Assembly: GCA_019828565.1 (NCBI GenBank)
Contig: JAHDYR010000062.1
Location: 930,001 to 994,000, forward strand
From: Carpediemonas membranifera
Lineage: Eukaryota; Fornicata
Reading direction: 5' to 3'
Length of the DNA stretch: 64,000 bases
Positions within the stretch are counted from its first letter, which is position 1. The number at the start of each line of letters is the position of its first letter. Position numbers and translations under genes: made by a program. The notes under the pieces were generated by a model, which was not told the DNA's origin, did not search any database, and saw nothing but the letters and a program-made list of their open reading frames with translations. Shown here piece after piece: positions 39,126 to 47,230 of this stretch.

Positions 39126-39519
39126 TTAAGCCTGCTGCTGGGCGCGGCGGGCACGAGCGCGGGGGTTCTCACGGACGCGACGCTCGACGGAAGAACGGAC
39201 GCGGACAACGCGGTGGTGGATAGCGCAGGAGACGCAGTACTGCATCTTGTTGTAGAACTTGGGAAGCGCGTACTCTGTATAAACTCACTGAAGGCATATC
39301 ACAAACTCTCGTACATGGAAGCATCGCTGACATCACGGACGGCAGCAGACTCGATCATGTTACGGACGGCATAACGCTTGATGGCCTTATCCTTGGGAAC
39401 GAGGCGAGCGCAGTTGAGGCAACGGACGTTCTGAACGTGGCCACGGTTCTTCTTGTTTCTCCCTTTGTTAGAATGCATTTGGAACACTACATACCGTTGT
39501 TTCTACGCTTAGAGGTCAT
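39126..39519 (-). CDS. RPS26: Small-subunit ribosomal protein eS26, two introns
   Basis: Three exons (39495-39519, 39307-39462, 39126-39274) join over two 32-nt introns: 39463-39494 (GTATGT...CTAACAAAG) and 39275-39306 (GTTTGT...TTATACAG). The 109-residue product starts [13 protein letters not shown] and contains [20 protein letters not shown] and [14 protein letters not shown], the Cys-x2-Cys pairs and core of eS26, a protein of the 40S subunit near the mRNA exit channel. The C-terminus is Arg/Ala/Gln-rich. The first exon has only 25 coding bases, so it is easily missed; an in-frame later ATG at 39478 inside intron 1 would give a wrong N-terminus. AGTAAA overlaps the end (39121-39126). Confidence 0.92.
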
Positions 39520-40465
39520 TACTCGATCGCTTCGCGGAAAGGGTTTGGAGTAGGCGGTTTTTCAATTCGGGGCAAAAATGGCTTTAAACTAAATCACGCT
39601 TTTTGAAGCCTTGGTGATCGCATTGGGGGCTTAGGCGAGTGTCTGCTTGCTTGCGTGTAGAAGGCTGAGGATTATTTTGCCGAATTGAAGGAAGACGACG
39701 AGGGGATTGCAAATGAGAGTGATGATCAGTGAGGCATCAACGAACGTTTATCCACGCAAATTGCTTGCAAATGAGCGGCATTGGAGTACCTAGTTGGATT
39801 CGACCGTCAGCGGGACTCAACCGGTGAAGTCAACCAGGGGAGACAACCTAAACCACCAGTGTGCCGGTGTATCGTACTTAACTGACAGATATGCACCAAA
39901 TATAAGCATATTGACTCCAAACTGCCTTCACCTGTGCTCTCAACATGCCACTGGTTCACTGGCATCCAATGCTTGAAAATTCATCACAGCAAGACCTGGC
40001 AAGCGCATTCGATGAACGCTAGCTGCGCTTCCAGGGTTGCTAAGAAGGCCATCGTCGGTGCAGGCGGCCGGGTCGCCAACAACGAATATTTCAACGTGAC
40101 CTCGATTGCATGATGGTGCTGCAAGGAGAAGTTAATGAATCTGGCTGATATACTGCTCTAAAGCAAACCTAGACCGAATGAAGATCTTGCCTTCACGATG
40201 CAAGGAGCAGCATTCATTCCATTGAGATGTGGCATGACAGCTCAGCGCCTGCTGATCAGAGGAACATCAAATGCATGAAGCTCGTTAATAACCACCTAAA
40301 CAGCTCATGATATGCTTTCCTAACGATTTCAATCCACAATTCGCTACTTCTAGCCTCTTTCTGTTTCGAATTTTCAAAGCCATAAACTGAGCTTCATTTT
40401 GACATAGTTATGCAGAAAAGTATTGCATAAATAATCACCCATTTCAACCATCGAATCTAGTTCTC
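39520..40465. other. Intergenic stretch, about 950 bases
   Basis: This is AT-richer than its surroundings and lies between the divergent eS26 and H4 genes. I see no ORF of coding quality and no RNA gene. The last 90 bases before H4 hold A/T-rich words (GCATAAATAATCA at about 40425) that could be its promoter. Confidence 0.4.
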
Positions 40466-40771
40466 ATGTCTGGCAAGGCTAAGGGAGGCAAGGGTCTCGG
40501 CAAGGGCGCCAAGCGCCGCCACCGTATTTTCCGCGATAACATCCAGGGTATCACCAAGCCCGCTATCCGCCGTCTCGCTCGTCGTGGTGGTGTGAAGCGT
40601 ATCTCTGCTGATATCTATGATCAGACTCGCACTGTTCTCAAGTCTTTCCTCGAGAACGTTGTCCGCGATGCTGTCACTTACACTGAGCACGCCCGCCGCA
40701 AGACCGTCACCTCCATGGACGTCGTCTACGCTCTCAAGCGCCAGGGCCGCATGCTCTATGGCTTCGCTTAA
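40466..40771 (+). CDS. Histone H4
   Basis: This is an intronless 101-residue frame matching H4 throughout: [19 protein letters not shown] tail, [36 protein letters not shown] and [19 protein letters not shown]. The tail lysines used for acetylation and Lys20-equivalent methylation are in place (tail HRI instead of HRK near position 20). H4 pairs with H3 in the nucleosome core. A 6-bp stem, 4-base loop hairpin follows 22 bases past the stop. Confidence 0.97.
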   Translation: MSGKAKGGKGLGKGAKRRHRIFRDNIQGITKPAIRRLARRGGVKRISADIYDQTRTVLKSFLENVVRDAVTYTEHARRKTVTSMDVVYALKRQGRMLYGFA

Positions 40772-40793
40772 TTGCAATCAAACAACCAAAAAC

Positions 40794-40809
40794 GGTGTCA
40801 TCTGACACC
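40794..40809 (+). terminator. Histone-type 3' stem-loop
   Basis: GGTGTC-ATCT-GACACC forms a perfect 6-bp stem with a 4-base loop, starting with GG and ending in CC. It is preceded by ACCAAAAAC and followed by AACATC. This is the geometry of the metazoan/algal histone mRNA 3' stem-loop bound by SLBP, although the loop is not the usual TTTC/TTTA. It sits 22 bases after the H4 stop. Confidence 0.6.
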
Positions 40810-41001
40810 AACATCTAACCAAAATCAGTCTTTATAAAGCATGGCAGCCTGAGTCAATGTCTGCTCGGGTGGGACGTCGGTCACTAATACGGCACTGGAA
40901 ATACCACGTGGCTGACAGACCGGAGGGGTAACCTTTCTATGGACGTGCATCCGCGGGATCGCACTCATACGATAAATGGACCAACGCATTCATTCTCAGT
41001 T

Positions 41002-41829
41002 TTATTGCGGCGGACCATCGCCGTCGCGACATTTCCGCCTCCCGTGGCTCCTTCTTCGCCGGGTATCTCTGCTCAACACGCCTTTGTTCTCGTGGAAGAT
41101 CGCCGGGACTACCATCTTGAAGGGCCGGCGACTCACCTTCCAGATGGCGCGGTCGCCGGTGCGGCTGATGCCGTCCAGCAACTCCCGGGGGGCGACCCAG
41201 CGCCGGGCAATGATGCTTTCATCCTTATCTTCGTCATCCCACAAGTCTGCCTTGATCGTCGCATCGACGAAGTACACAAGCACGATCTTCCGCGACCTGC
41301 TTGCGTGCACGGCGCATCCAACGGCCCAGGGGACGAGGTCCGCGACATACCGCGACTCATTCAGGAACTTGCGGCGGGCCCCCTCCCATTGCGTTTCATC
41401 CCTTATCTCGGGCTTGCTGCCGATCTTACCGCCAGGTAGACCTAAACCTTCCTCGTCCTCCTCGACGAGCAGCACCTGGCCGCCATTTGCCCTGTCCTGG
41501 GCGAATACGAAGCAACTGCTGATATGGAACCTCATGGCGGCCTGGCCGAACGTCATCGAGCCTGGGTCGGCGGCTTTGAGCGCGGCCTCATGGGTTAGCC
41601 GTCTTTCGAGCTCATTGATAGCTTCAGACCGCTCCAGCGGGTCTTTCTTAAGCACAGGGGCGTATAAGTCCCGGATCCCATCGAGTATCTCGCGTGCTGT
41701 CATGTGTAACACGATGTTATCGGGCGGAGCGAAGTTTCTACACGGGTGAAGCTTCCTTAGCTCATCCATGGTAGGTCTGTGATACTCCTTCTTCATTTCG
41801 ACTGTTGGAGTGATCGTGCGTGTCATCAT
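41002..41829 (-). CDS. Nudix-like protein with a degenerate Nudix box
   Basis: This is a 275-residue protein. Residues 1-95 are helical. At about 100-160 a strand (FHISSCFVFAQDRANGGQVLLV) leads to GLGLPGGKIG...EGARRKFLNES, which has the position and shape of the Nudix box (GX5EX7REUXEEXGU). The REUXEE part, however, reads RKFLNE, so metal binding and pyrophosphatase activity are doubtful. The strands that follow (KIVLVYFVDATI, ARRWVAPREL) fit the fold. The C-terminal 40 residues are Arg-rich. It is convergent with H4. Confidence 0.6.
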   Translation of the reverse strand: MMTRTITPTVEMKKEYHRPTMDELRKLHPCRNFAPPDNIVLHMTAREILDGIRDLYAPVLKKDPLERSEAINELERRLTHEAALKAADPGSMTFGQAAMRFHISSCFVFAQDRANGGQVLLVEEDEEGLGLPGGKIGSKPEIRDETQWEGARRKFLNESRYVADLVPWAVGCAVHASRSRKIVLVYFVDATIKADLWDDEDKDESIIARRWVAPRELLDGISRTGDRAIWKVSRRPFKMVVPAIFHENKGVLSRDTRRRRSHGRRKCRDGDGPPQ

Positions 41830-42285
41830 TGTTTGTCATGTTTGACATTCACACACACGACATATATCAGTGCTTCTAGATCATGACCATGCGATCGGAA
41901 CGTCCATAACTCATCTATATGTCGAGTTTTGCCTGGTGCATTTTATGTCCTGACTTCGACTCCAGTTGAAGTCGGATATGGGAGGAGGTGGACAGAACGA
42001 ACGCGTTGCCGCTGAAGTTTATGTGAATCCTCTTTACCTTCTCCGAGCGGCCCTACAGGCTTGCGCGAGGTGCAAGAGGGGACCGCAGGCCATTAATGGG
42101 CGGGGTTGGGGGCACTGCCGGCCAGTCGCTGGACCGTAAATCTCGATATTCCATGACACGTCGGCACATGAAGAGTGCGAGCCAGCCTATGTGCTAGGAG
42201 GGCTCGTCGGCGCCTGCACACACCGACTTGCTTCAGTTTCGTAGTCCGTCAACGCAATGAATGACACGCTGAACTATGCTGGGGA
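41830..42285. other. Intergenic stretch between divergent genes
   Basis: This is the start region of both the Nudix-like gene (-) and the MFS gene (+). I see no gene in it. An ATG at 42257 opens a short frame that could join the MFS frame only through an improbably small 17-nt intron. Confidence 0.4.
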
Positions 42286-43692
42286 ATGCTGTTGCTCGTG
42301 CTAACAGCTGTTAGCGTGGTAGCGCTTCTCTCAGTGATGTTCTTTCTCTATCTCATGATTGATATGCCCTCCGGCTGCGGCCAGTACCTCCTTGATCGCG
42401 GACTTGACGCCACTGCGTACGGCGTGCTGTCATCGATCTACGGATGGGTCAATTGCGTTCTTCCGCTATTCGCTGGCCTCATGCTCGACGTGATTGGCCG
42501 CACGAAATCATACATCATCTTCACTGCTTGCATTGGGAGCGGCACACTGCTCTTCCTGCTCGGCACAGCGACCCTCGACGCGCCCTTCCACTTCTCTCCG
42601 ATGGCGGCCTTCGTGGTCATGTCGGTGGGTAGACTCGTTTTCGCTGTTGGGGGCGACTCCGCCGTCTGCGCCAATGATACGATGCTCACAGCACTGCTGC
42701 CCCCTGCAGTTGTTGCCACCTCGATCACCATCTCGATTACGATATGCAGGGGCGGCTCAGTGGTCAGCATGAACGCGGTGCCGCTGCTGATCGACCAGGT
42801 CGGGCTGGGGCCGTCCATGTACGTCGTCATGACCCTGCTGCTGCCCTTCACAGTCGCAGTCACCGCAGCCAGCATCCTTGGACTCACTGCCATCCATCTC
42901 CGCCGCGACCATATCGTGTGTGTCGTTGAGGACGGGGTCGCCGCGCTACCCGACGAGACCCCGCCCGAGACGGCCGAGGCCCCGACTCTGGCCCCGGCCC
43001 CACTGCTATACAGGGCCCGGGGGGCCGTGAGCATCCCCACCGTCGGGCTGCTACTGGCCCTCATGTGTCTGCCGTCCGTGGGGCTCACGTCCTTCGGGTG
43101 GATGGCCGTTGGTCAGGTCGTCCTCGTCGCGAGGTCTGGGTTGGATGCCGACGTCGCCGCGAGACTCGCCTCGATCTCGGGGCTAATTTCGATGACCGCG
43201 CCGCTCTGGGCATTCTTCATCGACCGCTTCCGCAAGCAGCTGGTACTCATGCTGCTCTCCGGCGTGCTGTCGCTCGCGGCGTTCACCCTCCTCCTCATCC
43301 CGGACAGCCCGCCGCTGCTCTCCATGGTCCTCCAGGGCGTCGCCTTCTCCATCGCCTCGCCGTGCTGCTGGTCGTCTGTGCCCCTCTGCATCCGGGAGCA
43401 GAAGTTTGGCGTCGTCTTCGGGCTCCTCTCGTGCACCCTCAACCTGGGCCTTGGCCTCACCGCCCTCGTCGCCCCCGCGCTGATGACGCTGAACTGGGTA
43501 CTCTCGATCGCCTGGTTCATCGCCTGCTCGCTGTTCACACTCGTCGCCGTCGTGTTCTTCATCGTCTACGACTTCCGCTACAACCACGGCCGGCTGTGGA
43601 GCACGAAGGCCGACCGCCCCAAGACAACCCGACCCCCCACGCCGAGGGCCTACCCTGAAGTCACTGGGGGCGAGCTGGGCCAGTGGGAGTGA
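42286..43692 (+). CDS. Major facilitator superfamily transporter
   Basis: This is a 468-residue protein with about 12 hydrophobic segments split by a charged central loop (about 210-245), the usual 6+6 layout of MFS carriers. The first loop after helix 2 has LMLDVIGRTKSYI, in the place of the MFS motif A (GxLxDRxGRR-like). The C-terminal cytoplasmic tail is basic then Pro-rich. The substrate cannot be told. The frame has no break. The start at 42286 puts the first membrane segment directly at the N-terminus; an upstream start is possible. Confidence 0.75.
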   Translation: MLLLVLTAVSVVALLSVMFFLYLMIDMPSGCGQYLLDRGLDATAYGVLSSIYGWVNCVLPLFAGLMLDVIGRTKSYIIFTACIGSGTLLFLLGTATLDAPFHFSPMAAFVVMSVGRLVFAVGGDSAVCANDTMLTALLPPAVVATSITISITICRGGSVVSMNAVPLLIDQVGLGPSMYVVMTLLLPFTVAVTAASILGLTAIHLRRDHIVCVVEDGVAALPDETPPETAEAPTLAPAPLLYRARGAVSIPTVGLLLALMCLPSVGLTSFGWMAVGQVVLVARSGLDADVAARLASISGLISMTAPLWAFFIDRFRKQLVLMLLSGVLSLAAFTLLLIPDSPPLLSMVLQGVAFSIASPCCWSSVPLCIREQKFGVVFGLLSCTLNLGLGLTALVAPALMTLNWVLSIAWFIACSLFTLVAVVFFIVYDFRYNHGRLWSTKADRPKTTRPPTPRAYPEVTGGELGQWE

Positions 43693-43712
43693 TCCTCATT
43701 CATCGGTTCTAG

Positions 43713-43907
43713 TATCATAAATGGCACGCTGTCGAGCTTATCCGGGAGGACGACGGCAAGGGCGGCCAGACCGAGACGCGCACGCTCATAGGCATGCACG
43801 ACGACGACGCCGCCAAGTTCGACGACGACTGGGCTGCGGCGGCGCGCGGCCTCCCTGTCATCGGGCGCCACGGCTTCCGCCGCATGCTCGAGAACAGCAG
43901 GGCGTAG
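43713..43907 (+). other. Coding-like fragment without a start, 64 codons
   Basis: After a TAG at 43710-43712 one frame reads KWHAVELIREDDGKGGQTET, then MHDDDAAKFDDDWAAAARGLP, then HGFRRMLENSRA, to TAG 43905-43907, with AGTAAA overlapping at 43908-43913. The composition and the 3' signal look like a real gene end, but there is no ATG before codon 27. It could be the last exon of a gene with a missing 5' part, or a small gene starting at ATG 43791. It is preceded by CATAAATGG, a word also found before other starts. Confidence 0.35.
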
Positions 43908-44139
43908 AGTAAATGAGTAGTTCGTGAGTTGGGTGGGTTCGCAGGTCGCTGGTGCGGCGGGGCGCAGCCGATGGCGGTGTGATCGCTGGGTCAATACCGG
44001 CCTGGGTGACTTCAGAAGGTGGAAGAGAGACTCCACTCTGGCATTTACTACGGCGCGACTCCAAGTCGTCGGCGCGGGTGCCTGGCAGATGCCGGGGCGG
44101 GTGTTTTTCCTTTGTACAGTGTGATGGTTTGGTGAGTGC

Positions 44140-44574
44140 TTAGGTGGCATAACCGTTGAGCATCTTGTTGTCGCCACGGATGCGGCGGGCGAGTGTCATG
44201 TCCTTCTCCATAATTGTGACCCGTCCAGCGTGGATCGCGAGCAAGTTGGTGTCCTCAAACAGACCGACCAGATAGCACTCAGCGGCCTCCTGGAGGGCGT
44301 CGAGGGCGGGACGCTGGAAGCGCAGGTCGAGGGCGATGTTCTGCGAGATCTCGCGGACCAGGCGCTGGAAGGGCGCCCTCGCGATGAGCAGGTTGGTTGT
44401 CTTCTGAAGGGAGCGGATCTCGCCGAGGGCGCGGGCACCAGGGCGGCGGCGGCGGGTGTGGGTACGCTCAGCGACGGCGGCGGTCTTGCGAGCGGCCTTC
44501 TTGGCCAGCTGCTTGCGGGGTGCCTTGCCACCAGCGCTGAGGGGGTTCTTACGAGCAGTCTGCTTTGTACGAGC
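44140..44574 (-). CDS. Histone H3, divergent variant, first exon unresolved
   Basis: The coding exon reads [23 protein letters not shown], then [40 protein letters not shown] and LARRIRGDN to TAA 44140-44142. It is clearly H3: Lys4, Lys9 and later tail lysines are kept. It is unusual in a four-residue insert after Lys9, an Arg-rich [13 protein letters not shown] stretch in place of the usual GVKKPHRYRPG, and a C-terminal extension after the normal end. Just before Ala1 the sequence is TTCTCACACAG, the intron acceptor seen elsewhere here, so the initiator ATG must lie in an upstream exon. The best candidate (ATG 44700, donor GTATGA) is weak. Confidence 0.85.
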   Translation of the reverse strand, partial: ARTKQTARKNPLSAGGKAPRKQLAKKAARKTAAVAERTHTRRRRPGARALGEIRSLQKTTNLLIARAPFQRLVREISQNIALDLRFQRPALDALQEAAECYLVGLFEDTNLLAIHAGRVTIMEKDMTLARRIRGDNKMLNGYAT

Positions 44575-45237
44575 CTGTGTGAGAAGGAAGCAGCTGGAAG
44601 TCAAGTGAAGAAGAAGCCTTGAGATGTTCGCAATTTCAATGCTTCAATTGAGCAGAGAACTTGTTAGTTCTCATACTGATGAACCGTTGGATGAGGTCAT
44701 GGCTTCGACTGCAACGACTGTGGTGAACAAACCATCGATGAATCGGTCTATCGCAAATTCGACACAAGGGTGTCGTCTTGTTTTTTGAGCCAAATGCAGG
44801 GCGACTCCAAACCAAGTCACCAGAACGCAGGATAAGACACCCTCATGGGGGCCATCATGTCGCGAAAACAAGTGCCGATTTTATGGGTTCGTTAGTTCTT
44901 ATTGACGACATTATAGCGTTATTGCGAGTTTGAGATCCGATGGACTGCTAGAACCTCCGTTTGCGGATGCCGAATGGGCGGTATCGTGCTGATGGAGTTG
45001 AACCGACGCAATGAGCTGTGTTGTATTGTAAATCTTCCCGTACTTGCCTGAAGAAACTAGGTCTCTCCTGGATCCTGAGTTCTGTCGTCCGGAACCTTAA
45101 TCTGCACCGATGAGGGAACGCCCGAGCCACACGTAATACAGGCCATGCACCACCACCATCCAGTCTCTACTAGCGCCATTGCTGTCCAATCATTCCGTGC
45201 ATCGACTGTATCCTGTCCCGCCGACCCCAACTCGCAG
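44575..45237. other. Intergenic stretch, includes the expected H3 start region
   Basis: It holds the H3 intron acceptor (44575-44577) and presumably the H3 first exon and promoter, not located. A 7-bp inverted repeat GAGAACT-TGTT-AGTTCTC is at 44655-44672. The ATG at 45145 is in frame with the next gene but 31 codons upstream of its likely start. Confidence 0.4.
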
Positions 45238-45600
45238 ATGGCGCCAAAACCCATCGACCAGTCCACATACGTCCCCAAGCAGGTTGATTCCACAACCGCG
45301 AACTATACTGAGGTGCATCATCGCCAATTCATTGCCGAAAGCGCCCGGGAGCAAGAGCGGATCGCTGAATTGACGATGAAGAAGCGCCTGCAGGAAGCGG
45401 AGCAAGCACGGCTCAAAAGAGTCACCGAACGCAATGATGCACTCAGTAAGAAGACCGCCAAGAAGGCCGCTCGCCGTGCAAAGCGCAAGCAGGCCAAGGG
45501 AGCGGCAAATGGTCAAGTCTCATCGGCAGCCAAGACTTCAGCCGATCCCGCAGAGGACAGCGGCGCCGCGGCCGAGCAGAAGACCACTGAGGTGAAATAG
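45238..45600 (+). CDS. Small basic coiled-coil protein, PRKRIP1-like
   Basis: This is a 120-residue protein from ATG 45238. A long single helix (about 30-95: HHRQFIAESAREQERIAELT ... KKTAKKAARRAKRKQAKG) is followed by an Ala/Glu-rich acidic tail. The order R-x2-E-x2-R..., then a KTAKKxxxRxKRK block, is that of PRKRIP1 (a spliceosome-associated protein in other eukaryotes). The match is to general pattern only, and other short basic helical proteins would look alike. An in-frame ATG at 45145 would add a His-rich leader. Confidence 0.4.
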   Translation: MAPKPIDQSTYVPKQVDSTTANYTEVHHRQFIAESAREQERIAELTMKKRLQEAEQARLKRVTERNDALSKKTAKKAARRAKRKQAKGAANGQVSSAAKTSADPAEDSGAAAEQKTTEVK

Positions 45601-45753
45601 CGGGCCTTGACTAGCTGCGGCACCGACTGCGGACTCGGTGAGTCATGACATGCACACGCAAACACCGAGGAGGAACCCGCTCTAACGAGGAAATAGAAAC
45701 GTACAAACCATCCATTTACCACTATTACCGCATCTACCATTATCTGTATCATT

Positions 45754-47208
45754 ATGAACCCTTCTTCGAGCGATGCCCCGTCAGTCACGCCCTCCTACTA
45801 CTCTCCGCCGTATGACGACACACAGAGCAGCTCTGAGCCGCGTAGCGAGCCGCAGTTGTTACGGCGGACACTGCGCCGCCACCTTCCTCGCCTCCCCCGC
45901 CTGCGAACGCCCCGCCTGGTCCCCCGCAACCCACACCCGACGCTCGTGCTCGTTCAGGGCCCCAGCCTCGAAGCCTCCACCGAGCCCAATCCGCCCAAGC
46001 TGATCTTTGCGGGCCGAGCTGTGTTGCTGAGCGCGCCCCTCTTCCTTGTCGTCGGCACTCTGTGGGAGGCGCTTGTCTTCTATCTGTACATTCCCCTCGG
46101 CAGCACGGGGACCACCCTGTACGAGGTGTGGTACGGCAACGCGCTGGGCTACTACTCCGTGTTCTCGCTGTTTCAGCTCAACTACTTCTCCTGGGGCATG
46201 GGTCACGACCGGCCCTTCAGCCAGTGGGGCCTGGCTCTATTGGGGCTCGGGCGGCACGGCATCAGTTGGTTCCTGGGCTTCAGCGCGACAGCCGTGGTCG
46301 AGCTGGCTCTGGACGTAGCCGGGGTCCCCGCTGAGTTCAAGGCCGGCTTTCACTTCTCCCTGATGTACTCGATCTACGCCTTCTCCTCCCTCTCCCCGAC
46401 GTACTTCGACGGCCGGCTGGACGGGTGGATCTCCTTCCCCCCGCTGCGGCTGCTGTTGTGGGTCCCGGGAATCATCCTCGGCGTGGTGGTGCTGTGGTGG
46501 CTCGTCCCCCTCGGCTTCAGGCTCAGCATGGAGGGCTACGACATGGACAGATTCAACGCCGCCCAGGCGCTGTGCCAGTGGTGGCTTGCAGTAGGCCTCT
46601 TCGTCGGGCTGCACCTGAACGATCTCATCACCGACGCCAAGGCGCTGGGCGACGTCGACCCGGGGATGAGCGTACTCTCCCTCGGCATCTTCAAGCTGAG
46701 CATGGCGCTCGGTCTGGGCACCGTCTTCTGCTGCCTGACCTACCTTGCCCTCCTCAGGGCATTCCCCGCGGCGACGCCCTCCGAGGCGTGGATTTATACC
46801 CTGGCAGTCGGGTCATTCTTCCTCTACCCCAACATCCAGATCTCGACGTACTCATACAACTATGCCGCGGTGGACAGCCCGATGTTCCGTCTGGCGATGC
46901 GGTTGACCTCTGTAATCGTCGGCGCGGCCTTGTTCTTCTCCCTGCAGTCGGCTTTGATGTCGACGGGCATCTTCAACCCAGACTTCGATCCCATTTATTT
47001 GAGGATGCCCGTAACAACCCAGCTCAACTTTACCATCGGCAACATTGGTCTCACCCACTTCGGGTTCAGCGGCGGATACGGCTTCTTCTACCAGCCCGCC
47101 GCCCCTGAGCATCTCACCCATCTCGTGCGAACCCATCACCGAGTGGACGTCGAGCCAGGGTCACCGTGGCGACGGCCTGCGGACTTACAGTCGCCGCAGT
47201 CTGTGTAG
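45754..47208 (+). CDS. Polytopic membrane protein, unknown family
   Basis: This is a 484-residue protein. Residues 1-80 are cytoplasm-like, with Ser/Pro-rich then Arg-rich sequence. About ten hydrophobic segments follow (starting ILAGRAVLLSAPLFLVVGTL-like at about 83), with Trp/Tyr-rich loops such as YEVWYGNALGYYSVF and LPTYFDGRLDGW-like turns. The C-terminal 35 residues are polar and basic. I do not recognise a transporter signature. The frame is clean. It is convergent with the next gene; the stops are 22 bases apart. Confidence 0.6.
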   Translation: MNPSSSDAPSVTPSYYSPPYDDTQSSSEPRSEPQLLRRTLRRHLPRLPRLRTPRLVPRNPHPTLVLVQGPSLEASTEPNPPKLIFAGRAVLLSAPLFLVVGTLWEALVFYLYIPLGSTGTTLYEVWYGNALGYYSVFSLFQLNYFSWGMGHDRPFSQWGLALLGLGRHGISWFLGFSATAVVELALDVAGVPAEFKAGFHFSLMYSIYAFSSLSPTYFDGRLDGWISFPPLRLLLWVPGIILGVVVLWWLVPLGFRLSMEGYDMDRFNAAQALCQWWLAVGLFVGLHLNDLITDAKALGDVDPGMSVLSLGIFKLSMALGLGTVFCCLTYLALLRAFPAATPSEAWIYTLAVGSFFLYPNIQISTYSYNYAAVDSPMFRLAMRLTSVIVGAALFFSLQSALMSTGIFNPDFDPIYLRMPVTTQLNFTIGNIGLTHFGFSGGYGFFYQPAAPEHLTHLVRTHHRVDVEPGSPWRRPADLQSPQSV

Positions 47209-47230
47209 CCATCCATACTTTACACTAAAC

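Noticed and set aside
42257-42310. Alternative MFS start at 42257 with a 17-nt intron ending CTAACAG
   Set aside because: 17 nt is far below the other introns here (28-32 nt); the direct start at 42286 needs no assumption.
44605-44700. H3 first exon MTSSNGSS ending at a GTATGA donor
   Set aside because: It would need an intron of roughly 100 nt and gives a leader before the normally N-terminal ARTK; not strong enough to annotate.
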